A stretch of 64,000 bases of DNA from JBBATK01 sp044228285 (GCA_044228285.1 JBGAVD010000001.1:248001-312000); one strand, 5' to 3'; positions 16,202 to 27,000 are shown, numbered from the stretch's first letter. A program made the numbers and translations. Notes: a model not told the origin generated them from the sequence alone.

Positions 16202-19012
16202 TTAAAAATTCCAGAAGGCCATCACAACAGGGACGAGGGGCACAGAAGGTGCTGCCGAATTACCAGTTGTTATGCCTATATACGCTGCTCCCGCATCTAT
16301 GGTGTAGCCATTACCTAGATAACGAAGAGTAGTGACTATTGGAACATAGCCTAGAGAGGCGAAGGTGTAACTTTCACCACATATCTTCCAACGCGCGCCT
16401 ATACGATAGTCGCCACTCAGTGTAGCCAACGTAGCATTAGCATCAAAGCCATTCGGCTCGATCAAACTTACGTGGTGTTTGTAGGCATAGCCAAGTGCAG
16501 CAGAAACTCGTGCATCGTCGTTGCCATAGGTGCCAACGATATAGGGGGCATGCACGCGAACGTTAGATTCGACACCATCCGTTGATGAAAGATCATAACG
16601 GCTGCGTACAAACTGATATCCAACAGCGAGACTAAAATTGCGAGTAATGGGTAATCCAGCTTTGAGGCCAATTGAATAAACGAAGGTTGACTTTCCATCA
16701 AGCGGGATTGGAATAACGCCACCGCCTTGAAGCATGATATTGTCAGTTATTCCATAATAACCAATCACACCTAAGAGATCAACGCTGCCCACAGCGTAGC
16801 TGCCAGCTTTCATTGTTTGAGCAGTGGGTGAGAGAACTTCGCGATATGCAGTTGGGTCTTTCACGTGTGCCATTGAGTGACCATACAACTGCAAGATGTG
16901 CGGAGAATCATCGGCATCGCTCACAACCACAACTTCGGAAGAGGTACGGCCGTCGGTGAAGGGACGGAAACTCAAACTGAGGTTCATCCCTTCATTGTGT
17001 TTGAGAATGGGCAAGGTATTTGGAACGAACATGGAGAACTGGGTCGTGTCTGGTCCGATAAGAAACATCTTCTTGATTACAATCTGATTGTCGCCATGAT
17101 TGTAGATAGCATCGGTCAACTTCACGACAACTGAGTCCTCGGTTTGTACTTCACCGAAATCGACCAAGGTTGGTTTTACTTCAACATTTTGTTCGATCCC
17201 AATACCCGAAACGCGTGAACTTGTATAGCCAGCCGATGTCTTAACACTCACCCGAGCATTGCGCATTCCTCTTGCGGTTGGTGTGAATGCTAACTCGATG
17301 TCGTGCGTTTCGCCAGGTTCAAGACTGTACGGAGGAGCGGCTGAGCAGACGCTAAAATCCTTTGGATGGTCACCGATGACCTCTACCGACTCAACTTGCA
17401 ATCGTGTTGAACTCAGGTTCTTAATGAATGCTGGGAAGCTCTTGTCTTTACGCTTGCCCACGATTGTCGGGTTCATGCGTACTTCATTGACAAAGCTCGA
17501 GGGATTGATAAAGGTGAAGGAGCCTTCGCTGACATCAGTCTGAATGCCAGGGCTGTCAGGACCACTTTGCGCAGCTTTTTGCGTAATGCGTACACGGCAT
17601 CGCGGGTGCGGTTCACGAGGTGTTTTCATCATGAGAAGGTTGCCAGGCACATTCTCTTGCATAACCTTCCAACTGAGACCATCGTCAAGACTGAGTTCAA
17701 CACGACAGAAATTGTTCGGCGGACTGCCCTCCCACTCAACGGGAACATAGGTGTCGACAGGGAGCAAGTCGCCTTTTAGTGGGCGGAGAATCTTCAAGCA
17801 TTTTTTTTCGGCTGCATAGCCTGGATAGCCACCGCTCATGGTAACTGAGCTAGAACCGCACTGTGCTGTATAAATCATCATGCGGCACCACACATATCCC
17901 GAGTCTTTTGGTGCGTAGACTATTGGAATATCGACTGTTTTGAATGCGGGGATCTTTAAAGGAAACTTCTGATTGGTACTGAAGTAGGGCATACCCAAGA
18001 AGGCAACGGAATCTACAGTGATGTCGAAGTTCAGGGCTTGTACTGCAATGGGCGCATTGCTCGTACTGCGTGGTGCTACCGCGCCGAAAATGAGGTGTCC
18101 GGTATGTTCGATCCGTGCACGCTTCTGATCCTGAACACTGTACTCAAACTCTACGCGTCTGGCGGATGTTGGGACGCTGAGCACAACTTTGTGTTTTGCT
18201 GATGCAACGTCAAGTGAAGTCCAACTCACATCAATGAAGTTGTCGCCTGATGCAATACCAGCAACGGTTACCGCAGCATCTTTAACGGCTGAACTATCCA
18301 ACAGATGGCCAAAACAATATCCACCTGTAGACTCAGCGAGTTGTTTGAGGTAGCTGTCGTCGAATGAACCAATACCTAGACAAAAAACTCGACAGTTCAG
18401 GGCGCGAGCTCTAGAGCCTATTGCCTCAACATCGACCGTATCGCTGCCGTCTGCGATCAAGACAATCGCATTGTTTGCGCTCTTTGGTGCAATGAGGGAA
18501 AGCGCGCCAGTTTTCGCTTCGCTGAGAGCCATGGCATAGCTGGTGGCACGGCCGGTAAAGACTTTCTTCATCGACGAGAGAAAAAGTGCACGATCACTCG
18601 TGTAGTCGCACGCAATGTGTGAGAGATTATCGAAAAAGCAGAGACCAATATCTGTGTGATTCAGATCAATATTCTTCGCCATGCTCTCAACCGCATAATG
18701 ACTGAGACGCCGGATGCTTGGAAAATCCTCTGAACTCTGAGAGATATCCATGCACATCATTAGGGTTGCAGCGCGCTGTGCGGCTTCGGGTGGTGCAGCT
18801 GAGGGTGTCGCAGAACAGAAGTTGCCATTATCTCGAATCTCAACTTGCAGATAAGGCAATTCCCGTGCACCCTCGTTATCCGCCACGAGGTAGATACGAG
18901 CACTCATTTTTGGGAAGTGCGTAGAGTCCACACTGATGAAGCTAAGGTGCTGAGCGAAAAGGCTATTGCCCCCGAGAAAAGCAAGAACAAGTGTGAATTG
19001 GCGAAGAGTCAT
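16202..19012 (-). CDS. vWA / choice-of-anchor (ASH-like) protein with C-terminal beta-barrel-like domain
   Basis: The 936 residues start at the ATG at 19012, giving a signal peptide (MTLRQFTLVLAFLGGNSLFA). A von Willebrand A domain begins near residue 85; its metal site is DISQSS (Asp89), with a Thr in GRATSY and an Asp in ADGSDT. Next come three Ig-like ASH/SPD-2/Hydin-type blocks recognised by IPIVYAPKDSGY, IELAFTPTARG and LSLSFRPFTDGRTSSEVVVVSD. Between the first and second is a KNH/Ser-Thr-rich-type module (LPVDTYVPVEWEG). From about residue 735 the protein changes to alternating aromatic strands and ends VVMAFWNF, with a C-terminal Phe as expected of BAM substrates. A surface adhesin or scaffold held by its own barrel is the best guess. 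There is no T9SS signal. Confidence 0.8.
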   Translation of the reverse strand: MTLRQFTLVLAFLGGNSLFAQHLSFISVDSTHFPKMSARIYLVADNEGARELPYLQVEIRDNGNFCSATPSAAPPEAAQRAATLMMCMDISQSSEDFPSIRRLSHYAVESMAKNIDLNHTDIGLCFFDNLSHIACDYTSDRALFLSSMKKVFTGRATSYAMALSEAKTGALSLIAPKSANNAIVLIADGSDTVDVEAIGSRARALNCRVFCLGIGSFDDSYLKQLAESTGGYCFGHLLDSSAVKDAAVTVAGIASGDNFIDVSWTSLDVASAKHKVVLSVPTSARRVEFEYSVQDQKRARIEHTGHLIFGAVAPRSTSNAPIAVQALNFDITVDSVAFLGMPYFSTNQKFPLKIPAFKTVDIPIVYAPKDSGYVWCRMMIYTAQCGSSSVTMSGGYPGYAAEKKCLKILRPLKGDLLPVDTYVPVEWEGSPPNNFCRVELSLDDGLSWKVMQENVPGNLLMMKTPREPHPRCRVRITQKAAQSGPDSPGIQTDVSEGSFTFINPSSFVNEVRMNPTIVGKRKDKSFPAFIKNLSSTRLQVESVEVIGDHPKDFSVCSAAPPYSLEPGETHDIELAFTPTARGMRNARVSVKTSAGYTSSRVSGIGIEQNVEVKPTLVDFGEVQTEDSVVVKLTDAIYNHGDNQIVIKKMFLIGPDTTQFSMFVPNTLPILKHNEGMNLSLSFRPFTDGRTSSEVVVVSDADDSPHILQLYGHSMAHVKDPTAYREVLSPTAQTMKAGSYAVGSVDLLGVIGYYGITDNIMLQGGGVIPIPLDGKSTFVYSIGLKAGLPITRNFSLAVGYQFVRSRYDLSSTDGVESNVRVHAPYIVGTYGNDDARVSAALGYAYKHHVSLIEPNGFDANATLATLSGDYRIGARWKICGESYTFASLGYVPIVTTLRYLGNGYTIDAGAAYIGITTGNSAAPSVPLVPVVMAFWNF

Positions 19013-19163
19013 GGAGACAGAGGAAAAGCGTAGCAAAAAGTTGACGAACACGAAAATAATCACGGTTGATGCAGTAGCAAAGGTCGATGCAAGGTCTTTC
19101 GCGTTGTAGATTGCAGCTGCAGCAGCAGCAAATCAGTAAAAATCTTCCAAAAATTGCGTTTTC

Positions 19164-20084
19164 ATGCGAAGACTCTCGTTCTTTTTCCTGAGCCTGTGCA
19201 CTTTCTATTCTTCGTGCACGACCCTCGATCCAATAATGGCAACCCGCTTGCGAGTTATGGAATCTGCCATGCACGGTATCGACCCGCGTTTTCGGGCAGC
19301 AGCCGTTGGGATGATTGACCGAGGAGCCGATTCAGCATTTATCGTCCAATGTCTTCACCATCCTAACACAAACTTCCTCGAAAACATGCTGAAGGTTAAC
19401 GTGAGTGGATTTATCAAGAAGGCTGACTACTCTCATAACTACAATGCCGCCTCACTTAAGTCAACACGTGAGTTTTACGCTCAGAACCAAGAACTTCTGA
19501 AGAGAGCGCAAGATAGTACTGGAGTACCGGCTTCGGTCATTACTTCTATACTCTGGGTCGAAACTAAATTTGGGAAGATCACCGGAACGCACAATGTCGT
19601 GAGCGTCTATGCCTCTTTGGCAGCAGCGGGAGAAGCAGCAAACATCGACTCAAACAAGGCAAGCTATCGTTCAACGGTGTTCAGTCAGGACTCTCTTGTA
19701 CATCTCGATTCTATGGTGGAGAGTCGTGCACACCGCAAAGCACGGTGGGCTATTGATCAACTCATGGCTTTGCGCGATATGCAGACACGTTTGCCCCTCT
19801 CTATCTTTGAGCTCAAAGGCTCTTGGGCTGGTGCCTTCGGTTGGTCGCAGTTCATCCCGTCGTCCTACCTAAGCTGGGCCATTGATGGCAACAATGATGG
19901 GAAAGTCAATCTTTTCGACAAAGAAGATGCAGCATTCTCGGTCGGAAACTACCTGAAGGTTAATGGCTGGACGAAAGAGAGAACGAAGCAAGAAGGAGCT
20001 GTTTTCCATTATAACAACTCAAAAGACTACGTCAACTGCGTACTGAAATTAGCTGAGCTGATTGAGGCTGGTCAGTCGGAATGA
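19164..20084 (+). CDS. Lytic murein transglycosylase, MltB-like
   Basis: This enzyme cleaves peptidoglycan between MurNAc and GlcNAc to form 1,6-anhydro ends. The 306 residues begin with a signal sequence ending YSSC, a plausible lipobox, so it may be an outer-membrane lipoprotein. The catalytic region is ILWVETKFGKITG (Glu near residue 134). It is followed by NVVSVYASLA, SWAGAFGWSQFIPSSYLSWAIDGNNDGKVNLF (family block with acidic Asn/Asp residues like the MltB EF-hand loop) and DAAFSVGNYLKVNGW. It is divergent from the vWA gene and is followed by a small hairpin at 20140-20154. Confidence 0.9.
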   Translation: MRRLSFFFLSLCTFYSSCTTLDPIMATRLRVMESAMHGIDPRFRAAAVGMIDRGADSAFIVQCLHHPNTNFLENMLKVNVSGFIKKADYSHNYNAASLKSTREFYAQNQELLKRAQDSTGVPASVITSILWVETKFGKITGTHNVVSVYASLAAAGEAANIDSNKASYRSTVFSQDSLVHLDSMVESRAHRKARWAIDQLMALRDMQTRLPLSIFELKGSWAGAFGWSQFIPSSYLSWAIDGNNDGKVNLFDKEDAAFSVGNYLKVNGWTKERTKQEGAVFHYNNSKDYVNCVLKLAELIEAGQSE

Positions 20085-20139
20085 GAGAGTTTGGTGTGAT
20101 GTGAAGTTCTAGACCTCGCATCGTTTTCTCTTGTTCAAC

Positions 20140-20154
20140 GAGGGCTACGCCCTC
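20140..20154. repeat. Mini-hairpin, TAC triloop
   Basis: GAGGGC-TAC-GCCCTC is a 6-bp stem with a TAC loop, 55 bases after the transglycosylase stop. It lies in the 289-base gap before the convergent antiporter gene, where I see no other feature. No T tract follows on the plus strand. Confidence 0.55.
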
Positions 20155-20373
20155 CTTCGCTTCTCAACTGTTATAGTTTGTGAGTAGCCATTCTCAGTAC
20201 CACGACGACGAACTGTTATTGAACATGTACTCGAGCAGACATGCAACGGTCTCCTCGCAACCTTGTGTGGCATTCCCAACTGTACGTTAACGAAACGAGA
20301 AGTCGCATCCATCGGACGAGGTGGATCGTTGGCTTGGTGTGGGCTCAGCGCTCTAGGCGACAAACACATTGGC

Positions 20374-21639
20374 TCAGAAAAATAAAGCGTGCTGCACGAG
20401 GTAAAATGCAATGCCACCTGTCATCGACACAAAAGCGATAGGAGCAATGCGACGTAAGTACCAGAGGAAGGTGATGTCTTCTTGTCCCATCATAGCAACG
20501 CCAGCTGCAGAGCCTATAATGATGATGCTCCCGCCGGTTGCAGTACTTAAAGCGAGCACATTCCAAAATACATGGTCAGTTGGCATTTGACTCAGAGGAT
20601 ACATGCCTTGTGCAGCGGCTACAAGGGGAATGTTGTCGATGAACGCCGAGAGAAATCCCAGAGCAATTGCAACACTTCGAGGATCCGGTAAGTGCAGTGC
20701 AAACCAAGTAGCTAGGTTATTGAGTGAGCCAAGCTTCTGCAGAGCTGCTATCGAGAGCAGGATGCCTAGGAAAAAGAGAATGCTTGGTGTGTCGATTCGC
20801 TGCAGAGCCTCGGCGACGCTGAGTTTCTGCTTTAACTCTTGGGTTCTGGATCTATGCAGCACACTGGTCAGAATCCACATAAACGCCAGCATCAACAGCA
20901 TGATAGCAAAGGGTGGCAAGTGGGTTAGCGTTTTCAGAATTGGTACACAGGCGAAGGAACTAAGCCCGGCAACCAGCATGCTTTTAGCGTGAGGTAAGGT
21001 GTTAAGCTGCGCAGAATCCTGTGAAGCCAGGGTACGCTTAGCAAAACTCCTTGCAATCCACCATGTAGGGATCAGAGCACAAACAAGGCTTGGCAGGAAC
21101 AAATGCACGATCATGGACTGAGCACTAAGGTTGTTGCCTATCCAGAGCATTGTTGTGGTCACATCACCTGTTGGGGACCACGCCCCACCTGCATTTGCTG
21201 TCAAGATTACCAGAGCTGCAACCGACCAGCGGTCTTCGCGAGTTGGCAGTAAAGGAGCACAGAGACTGGCCATGACAATCGAGGTCGTGAGATTGTCGAT
21301 CAGTGCAGAGAGCACGAAGCTCAAGGCACTCACTATCCACACGAGAGTAGAGAGCTTGCGAGGGCGCAACGATGATCGAAGGAGTGCAAAGCCGTCGTGG
21401 CTGTCAATGAGCTCAACGATCGTCATTGCGCCCAGCAGAAAGAAAAGAATGCCTGCGATCTCTGCCATGCTTTCCATCAAGGAATCATGTGCAAGTGCAG
21501 TTGCGGGATCGACAAAGATAAGTAACCAACATAGTACGCCTCCGAGAAGAGCCGGCGCAGCTTTGTTGATTCCCAAAGAATGTTCGAACACAATGGCAAG
21601 GTAGCTTAGTCCAAAGATGAGAATGCAGAAGAGTTCCAT
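20374..21639 (-). CDS. nhaD: Sodium/proton antiporter, NhaD type
   Basis: The 421 residues form an ion-transporter-superfamily (ArsB/NhaD) protein with about eleven membrane segments. Key blocks are FLLGAMTIVELIDSHDGF, SALIDNLTTSIVMASLCAPLL, TANAGGAWSPTGDVTTTMLW, SAFIDNIPLVAAAQGMYPL and LSTATGGSIIIIGSAAGVAMMG. The two ID-N motifs in the repeated halves and the GGAWSPTGDVT block are NhaD-specific within the superfamily. It would expel sodium in exchange for protons and support pH and salt balance. The gene lies 41 bases downstream of the hibernation factor, same strand, and may be cotranscribed. Confidence 0.9.
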   Translation of the reverse strand: MELFCILIFGLSYLAIVFEHSLGINKAAPALLGGVLCWLLIFVDPATALAHDSLMESMAEIAGILFFLLGAMTIVELIDSHDGFALLRSSLRPRKLSTLVWIVSALSFVLSALIDNLTTSIVMASLCAPLLPTREDRWSVAALVILTANAGGAWSPTGDVTTTMLWIGNNLSAQSMIVHLFLPSLVCALIPTWWIARSFAKRTLASQDSAQLNTLPHAKSMLVAGLSSFACVPILKTLTHLPPFAIMLLMLAFMWILTSVLHRSRTQELKQKLSVAEALQRIDTPSILFFLGILLSIAALQKLGSLNNLATWFALHLPDPRSVAIALGFLSAFIDNIPLVAAAQGMYPLSQMPTDHVFWNVLALSTATGGSIIIIGSAAGVAMMGQEDITFLWYLRRIAPIAFVSMTGGIAFYLVQHALFF

Positions 21640-21680
21640 TGCTTATGTGTTTCGTGGTCGTGTCAGTGATTTCAAGCCAC

Positions 21681-22103
21681 TCAGGAATTTTCGTCGCTGT
21701 CAACGAGATCTGCCAGTTCGCTCTCATCAACTGAATCATTGATGTCGCTAAGATCTTCCTGGACGTCATCAGCACTGCCGTCCGTCACACCAGCTGCTTT
21801 GCGACGTGACGCCAGGCGCTTGGTTTTGATTTTCTTCAAACTACGCTTTGCGCTGTCAATTGCCTTGTGAACTGCGTCGTGAGCTTCATCGGATACTCCA
21901 TGTACGGCAACATCATTTCCGGGAATGTTAACATTTAGCCCACAGCTGAATGACTTTGTATGATCTTCACGCTCCACACTCAAGTGAAACTCCATACGAG
22001 TGATTTTTGCGTCCAACTTCAGCACACCCTGCGCTTTTTCGTTGATAAAGGTATTGAGTGCTGCACTGGGCTTAAAATTCGTGCATTCGATGATAATATT
22101 CAT
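21681..22103 (-). CDS. Ribosome hibernation-promoting factor (HPF/RaiA family)
   Basis: The 140-residue protein binds the 30S decoding region and silences ribosomes in stationary phase. It has the short-form beta-alpha-beta-beta-beta-alpha fold: MNIIIECTNFKPSAALNTFINEKAQGVLKLD, MEFHLSVEREDHTKSFSCGLNVNIPG, then DAHDAVHKAIDSAKRSLKKIKTK-like helix with many basic residues. The last 40 residues are very acidic (DDVQEDLSDINDSVDESEL), longer than the E. coli short HPF tail but without a long-HPF dimerisation domain. A GAGGT Shine-Dalgarno precedes the ATG. Confidence 0.92.
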   Translation of the reverse strand: MNIIIECTNFKPSAALNTFINEKAQGVLKLDAKITRMEFHLSVEREDHTKSFSCGLNVNIPGNDVAVHGVSDEAHDAVHKAIDSAKRSLKKIKTKRLASRRKAAGVTDGSADDVQEDLSDINDSVDESELADLVDSDENS

Positions 22104-22492
22104 TGTGAGTACCTCAAAGTGAATAAAAACAGCAGCTGTAGGGCGGTTGCATTCGGAAGAGCTTGTTGTTCAAAATAGCCATGACGAAGGACCAGAAAGC
22201 TGTGAAAAATGAGCCTGTGGACAACATAGTCGCAAGACTGCTAGCGAAACCTGTTCCGCCCCCTTCTCTGGAAGTTTTCGTCGCTTCTACTCTAAAAATG
22301 TAGCGACGACTTTCTGCAATGTCGTACAGTTAGACGAATTCTTGTACGTCAACCTTAACATTTTTCTTCCGATCTTTATACTTGCTTCGTGCAACTTTCA
22401 AAAAGAAGGATCGTAGTCTTTCATTCAGAGTGTTCGAAAGCGCCGACCAGCTTTTTCTTTGTCCTGTCACTCCTAACTTTTCTGGGGCTTCT
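22104..22492. other. 389-base divergent intergenic region
   Basis: This separates the hibernation factor (minus) from the LolA-like gene (plus). The one structured element is an imperfect inverted repeat, CGTCG...CTAC (22279-22290) with GTAG-CGACG (22300-22308). No gene, tRNA or riboswitch is recognisable. An in-frame upstream extension of the plus-strand gene to 22382 is open but unlike a signal peptide. Confidence 0.5.
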
Positions 22493-23362
22493 ATGACGTC
22501 ACGCGTAAGCTATGTCTGTTTCACTGCAGCTGCACTAGTCTTCATCACTGCAGTTCGTTCACCATTGTTTGCTCAGGCGCATGGTCATGACCACTCTCAT
22601 TCTCCCACAGAAGTGAAAGCACCGGCAGTACCGGGAGCGGATCAGTCGATTGCTCCCGCTCAGCTGCAGGCTGAATCTATGGTACAGAGCCAAGAAGAGC
22701 AGAGAAAGCTTGAGAACACCTTGTCGAAGTATTACCAAGCTATTGGTGGCTCAGAGAAGTTTAGTGCTGTGCAGTCCTGTAAAATTACCGGACGCTACGT
22801 CAGTGCTGATGGTGGTTGGAAGAAACGCTACACGGTGTTCGTGAAAGGGTCGAAAGTTCGGGTGGAGATGGATATCCAAGCCGGAATGAAAATGGTGCAG
22901 TCGTATGATGGACTCAGTGGATGGTCGATCATGCCATGGAGTGGGTCCTTGGAACCACAACCGATGAACGCAGAGAATTCGAGAGCCTTGGCTGTACGAA
23001 ATGATCTGTTTCGAAATGACCTCATTGTCTTCAAAGAAACAGGGAGCAAGCTCAGCCTTCATGGATCGGAAGAGATCGATGGTTCAGATTGCATTAAGAT
23101 TGTTGCGTTACGTCCAGATGGCGTGAGTAAGGAGTACTTCCTTGATGCAGATTCCTATCTCATCGTTAAGGTTATTACGAAGTACCGAATGAACGATGAA
23201 GATGTTGAAAGTGAAAATTATTACTCGAACTATCGATTGCTCAATGGAATGCTCTTGCCCTTTGCGGCAGAAGATGCCGGAGGTGGTGGAATGTATTTCG
23301 AGACCTATGAAGTGAATCCGGCTATAGATGATGCCGTATTCAGTATGCCGAAAAAGGGTTAA
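22493..23362 (+). CDS. Exported LolA-like outer-membrane lipoprotein-sorting fold protein, His-rich N terminus
   Basis: The 289 residues start at the ATG at 22493 (MTSRVSYVCF), giving a signal peptide that ends SPLFAQ. Immediately after it comes AHGHDHSHS, a short metal-chelating patch, then a Pro/Gln-rich linker. From about residue 75 the sequence has the half-barrel pattern of LolA/LolB-like proteins: YYQAIGGSEKFSAVQSCKITGRYVS, KVRVEMDIQAGMKMVQSYDGLSGWSI, DCIKIVALRPDGVSKEYFLDADSYLIVKV and a final DDAVFSMPKKG. Such proteins are common in Bacteroidota; none has a defined substrate. The next gene begins 2 bases after its stop, so they are cotranscribed. Confidence 0.75.
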   Translation: MTSRVSYVCFTAAALVFITAVRSPLFAQAHGHDHSHSPTEVKAPAVPGADQSIAPAQLQAESMVQSQEEQRKLENTLSKYYQAIGGSEKFSAVQSCKITGRYVSADGGWKKRYTVFVKGSKVRVEMDIQAGMKMVQSYDGLSGWSIMPWSGSLEPQPMNAENSRALAVRNDLFRNDLIVFKETGSKLSLHGSEEIDGSDCIKIVALRPDGVSKEYFLDADSYLIVKVITKYRMNDEDVESENYYSNYRLLNGMLLPFAAEDAGGGGMYFETYEVNPAIDDAVFSMPKKG

Positions 23363-23364
23363 AC

Positions 23365-23907
23365 ATGGTTGAGCGTCCTCTAGAAAACGAACATTCACGC
23401 TATTTCGCAAAGTACATTTCGCTAGCTGAAGATGGTGATGCACTGCATTTGCTCAGTGTGAATCGCGCCGCAGTGAGTCGACTCTTCGCATCTCTCACTG
23501 AGGAACAGCAGCAGTATCGATACGCACCTGATAAGTGGACTCCCAAAGACGTTCTCTGTCATATTATCGATACTGAGCGCGGCATGTGCTACAGAGCACT
23601 CTGCATTTCTCGCGGCGATACGCAGAATCTGCCTTACATGGATGAAGATCTGTTCGCAACGAATGGTCGAGCAAATGATCGCACAATGAATTCACTCGTT
23701 GCAGAGTATCATGCAGTCCGTGAGTCAACCCTAATGTTGTTCTCTGAGGCAATTCCACATGATCGCTTGTCAGTGGTGGGAATGGTTAACTCAAACCCTA
23801 TGTCTGCCCGTGCTCTAGCGTGGATTATTGCCGGACACGAAATTCACCACGTCATGATTCTCCGTGATCGCTATGCAATTGCTTATGAATCAAGCATCAT
23901 GAAATAA
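23365..23907 (+). CDS. DinB-like four-helix metalloprotein
   Basis: The 180 residues fit the DinB/YfiT fold, a four-helix bundle with a three-His metal site. Visible elements are LLSVNRAAVSRLFASLTEEQQQYRYAPDKWTPKDVLCHIIDTERGMCYRAL, where WTxxxVLxHIxDTE is the classic first-half motif and supplies the first His. IAGHEIHHVMILRD near residue 148 supplies the others. Family members are often thiol-dependent (mycothiol or bacillithiol) transferases, but the substrate here is unknown. It is tightly linked to the LolA-like gene. Confidence 0.85.
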   Translation: MVERPLENEHSRYFAKYISLAEDGDALHLLSVNRAAVSRLFASLTEEQQQYRYAPDKWTPKDVLCHIIDTERGMCYRALCISRGDTQNLPYMDEDLFATNGRANDRTMNSLVAEYHAVRESTLMLFSEAIPHDRLSVVGMVNSNPMSARALAWIIAGHEIHHVMILRDRYAIAYESSIMK

Positions 23908-24049
23908 GATTCCTCTGCAATCCTTGCGCTTTTGCCGAGTATTAGCTCGAGCGGAGGAATGAAGGGAAGTAGTGCTTACGCTAGTGCTTTGTAATGAGCC
24001 AGGAAATTGGTCAACAAGTTTTTCAGTACTCTCATCTCACATACGATAT

Positions 24050-27000
24050 ATGATACGAGCCAATTCTGTATGTACCGTGCTATTGTGCACAGCTCTCGTG
24101 TTCAACGCTGCGTTGCACGCTCAACCGCTGTTGACACCAAATACCTTTGGTAATCTCAAGGCACGATCGATTGGCCCTGCTACCTCTTCAGGACGCGTGA
24201 CTGCCATCGAAGCTTGCTACACCCATACAGAAGGAAATACAGTCGATAAGAGATTGTGTATCTATGTAGGTGCAGCAGCTGGTGGCGTGTTTAAGTCAAA
24301 GGATAACGGCACTACCTTCAAAGCAGTTTTCGATAAGGAAAAACAACACTCCATCGGAGCAATGGCACTTGATCCAAAGCACCATGACTCTGTACTCTGG
24401 GTCGGAACTGGCGAAAGCAATTGTCGCAACTCCGTGAGCATTGGGGGCGGACTCTATAAAACCACCGATGGTGGCGCTAAGTGGAAGCTGCTTGGCTTTG
24501 AAAAAGTTGAACGCATCGCCAAGATTGCCCTCAATCAACACAACCCTGAGATAGCCTTTGTAGCTGGACTCGGTGCTCTTTGGAGTAGCTCCCCAGACCG
24601 CGGCTTGTATCGTACAAAAGACGGTGGAAAGAGCTTTGAACGGGTGCTGTATGTTGATGAGAACACTGGCTGCGCCGATGTCGCGATAGATCCTGAGAAC
24701 TCTAATATTGTCTATGCCACGATGTGGCAGTTTCGTCGTAAAGCATATAGTTTTAACTCTGGCGGCCCGGGAAGCGGACTGTATAAGTCGGTTGACGGAG
24801 GAACGACCTGGACGAAGTTGACCAAAGACATTCCTACGGGCGATCTCGGCCGTATCATCGTCACCGTGGCACCTTCAAAGCCAAACGTCGTCTATGCAAT
24901 GATTGAATGCAAGGAAAGTGGACTGTATCGCAGTGATGATCGTGGTGAGTCCTGGAAGAAAATGTCGAACGCCCAAAGTGTGACCGCCCGCCCATTCTAC
25001 TTTTCCTGTCTCTACGTTGACCCCTTCAATGAAAATCGCGTGTACCGTCCTTCGTTTCAATTGGGTATGAGTGACGACGGAGGAAAAACCTTCAATGGTT
25101 TCCAATATGGTGGAGGTGCACACCCAGACTTACACGCTCTTTGGATCGATCCAATCAATCCTCAACACTTTTTGCTTGGAACAGATGGCGGCGTCTATCG
25201 CAGCTATGACCGCGGTTCTTCTTGGACAAAATTCCGCAATTTGTCGCTCGCTCAGTTCTACCACATATCCTACGACTTCGAAGAGCCCTATAATGTGTTC
25301 GGTGGATTGCAAGACAACGGATCATGGATGGCACCGCACCGCATTCAAGGTGGTGGTATTCAGAACCGTGACTGGGAACCAACTGGTTGGGGCGATGGTT
25401 TCTGGGTGATTCGTGATAGATTTAACAAAGACATTATCTACTTTGAATCGCAAGGCGGTAATGCAGTGCGTCGACATATGGCAACGAATGAGTCGAAGCC
25501 TATCAAACCTTATGAACTTCCAGGTGAGAGTAAACTGCGATTCAACTGGTGTACTCCATTGACGCAGAGTCCTACCAATCCGAAGACCATCTATATGGCT
25601 TCGCAATTCCTACACCGCTCTCGCAACCAAGGTGATACATGGGAACGTATCTCGCCAGACCTTACTACAAACGACTCGTCAAAAATCAATACCGAAGCAA
25701 GCGGAGGGGTGACAGCTGATAATACCAGCGCTGAGCACCACTGCACAATCGTGAGCGTCGCTGAATCCCCACTTGATGAAAACATCATCTGGGTTGGTAC
25801 GGATGATGGTAACCTACAGTTGACAAATGATGGTGGTAAAAAGTGGCTCAATACCGTCTCAGCCATCGATTCAACCTTGCCACCTGGAACGTGGGTGAGT
25901 TGCGTAGAACCGGGACACTTTGAAAAGGGTACATGCTATGTAAGCTTCGATAATCACACTCGAGGCGATATGCAGAGCTATCTCTATCGCACAACTGATT
26001 TCGGTAAGAGCTGGAAGAAACTCAACAACGATTCACTTCGTGGTTTTGCTCATGTTATTCGCGAAGACTTGGTCAACAAACAACTGTTGTTCTGTGGAAC
26101 AGAGTACGGTCTCTATATCTCGATTGATGGAGGTAGCTCATGGGCCCAATTCAAAGGTGATCTACCTTGTACCCCAGTTCGGGATTTGCAGATACATCCT
26201 CGCGAGCGCGATCTCATCATTGCAACCCATGGTTTAGGTGTGTTTATTCTAGACGATATCACTCCTCTGCGTTCGCTGAGTACCGAGACGATGAAAAACG
26301 AACTTAGCATCTTGCCTAATCGTCCTTGTGTGCTTCGCAATGAAAGCGGCTTCCAGGAATTTGGCGGATCAGATGAATTCTATGGTCCAAGTCCTGATGG
26401 TACCGCCCAGATTACCTACTACTTGAAATCACGCCACCTTGTGGGTGATATGAAAATCGAAATCTTGAACGCGAAGAATGAGGTTATTACTACTCTTCCA
26501 GCTGGGAAGCGCAAAGGAATCAACCGCGTAGGCTGGGGCATGAGCATGAAGCCGCCAAAAGTTGCAACATCGCAGAATACCGGAGGGGGCGACTTCGGTC
26601 CAGCAGTTCTGGCTGGAGATTACACTGTTCGCATTACGAAGAATGATAAGGTCTTCACTGGCAAGGTCAGCATCCAAAATGACCCACGATCTATCTATAA
26701 TGCTGAGGCACGCAAAGCGAACTTCGAGAGTATGCTGAAGCTCTATACTATGATTGAACGCGTAGCCTACGATGCAGAACAAATCACAAGTGTTCGTGAT
26801 AGTCTTAAGTCAAGGGTTCCTGCTGTGAAAGACCCGGAAGCGAAAACGAGCATACGTGAGTTTGTTAGTCGTTTAGATAGTTTGCATAAAACGGTTGTCG
26901 CAAAGAAGAGCACACTCTTCGCTGACACAGAGCCCCAGCTGCGCGAGAAGCTTGCAAACATTTACGGCGATATTGCACAATCCACCGGACGTCCAAGTGA

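Noticed and set aside
21131..21604. 157-codon plus-strand frame inside the antiporter gene
   Set aside because: It is opposite a membrane protein with all NhaD motifs; the shadow frame is Ser/Arg-rich and meaningless.
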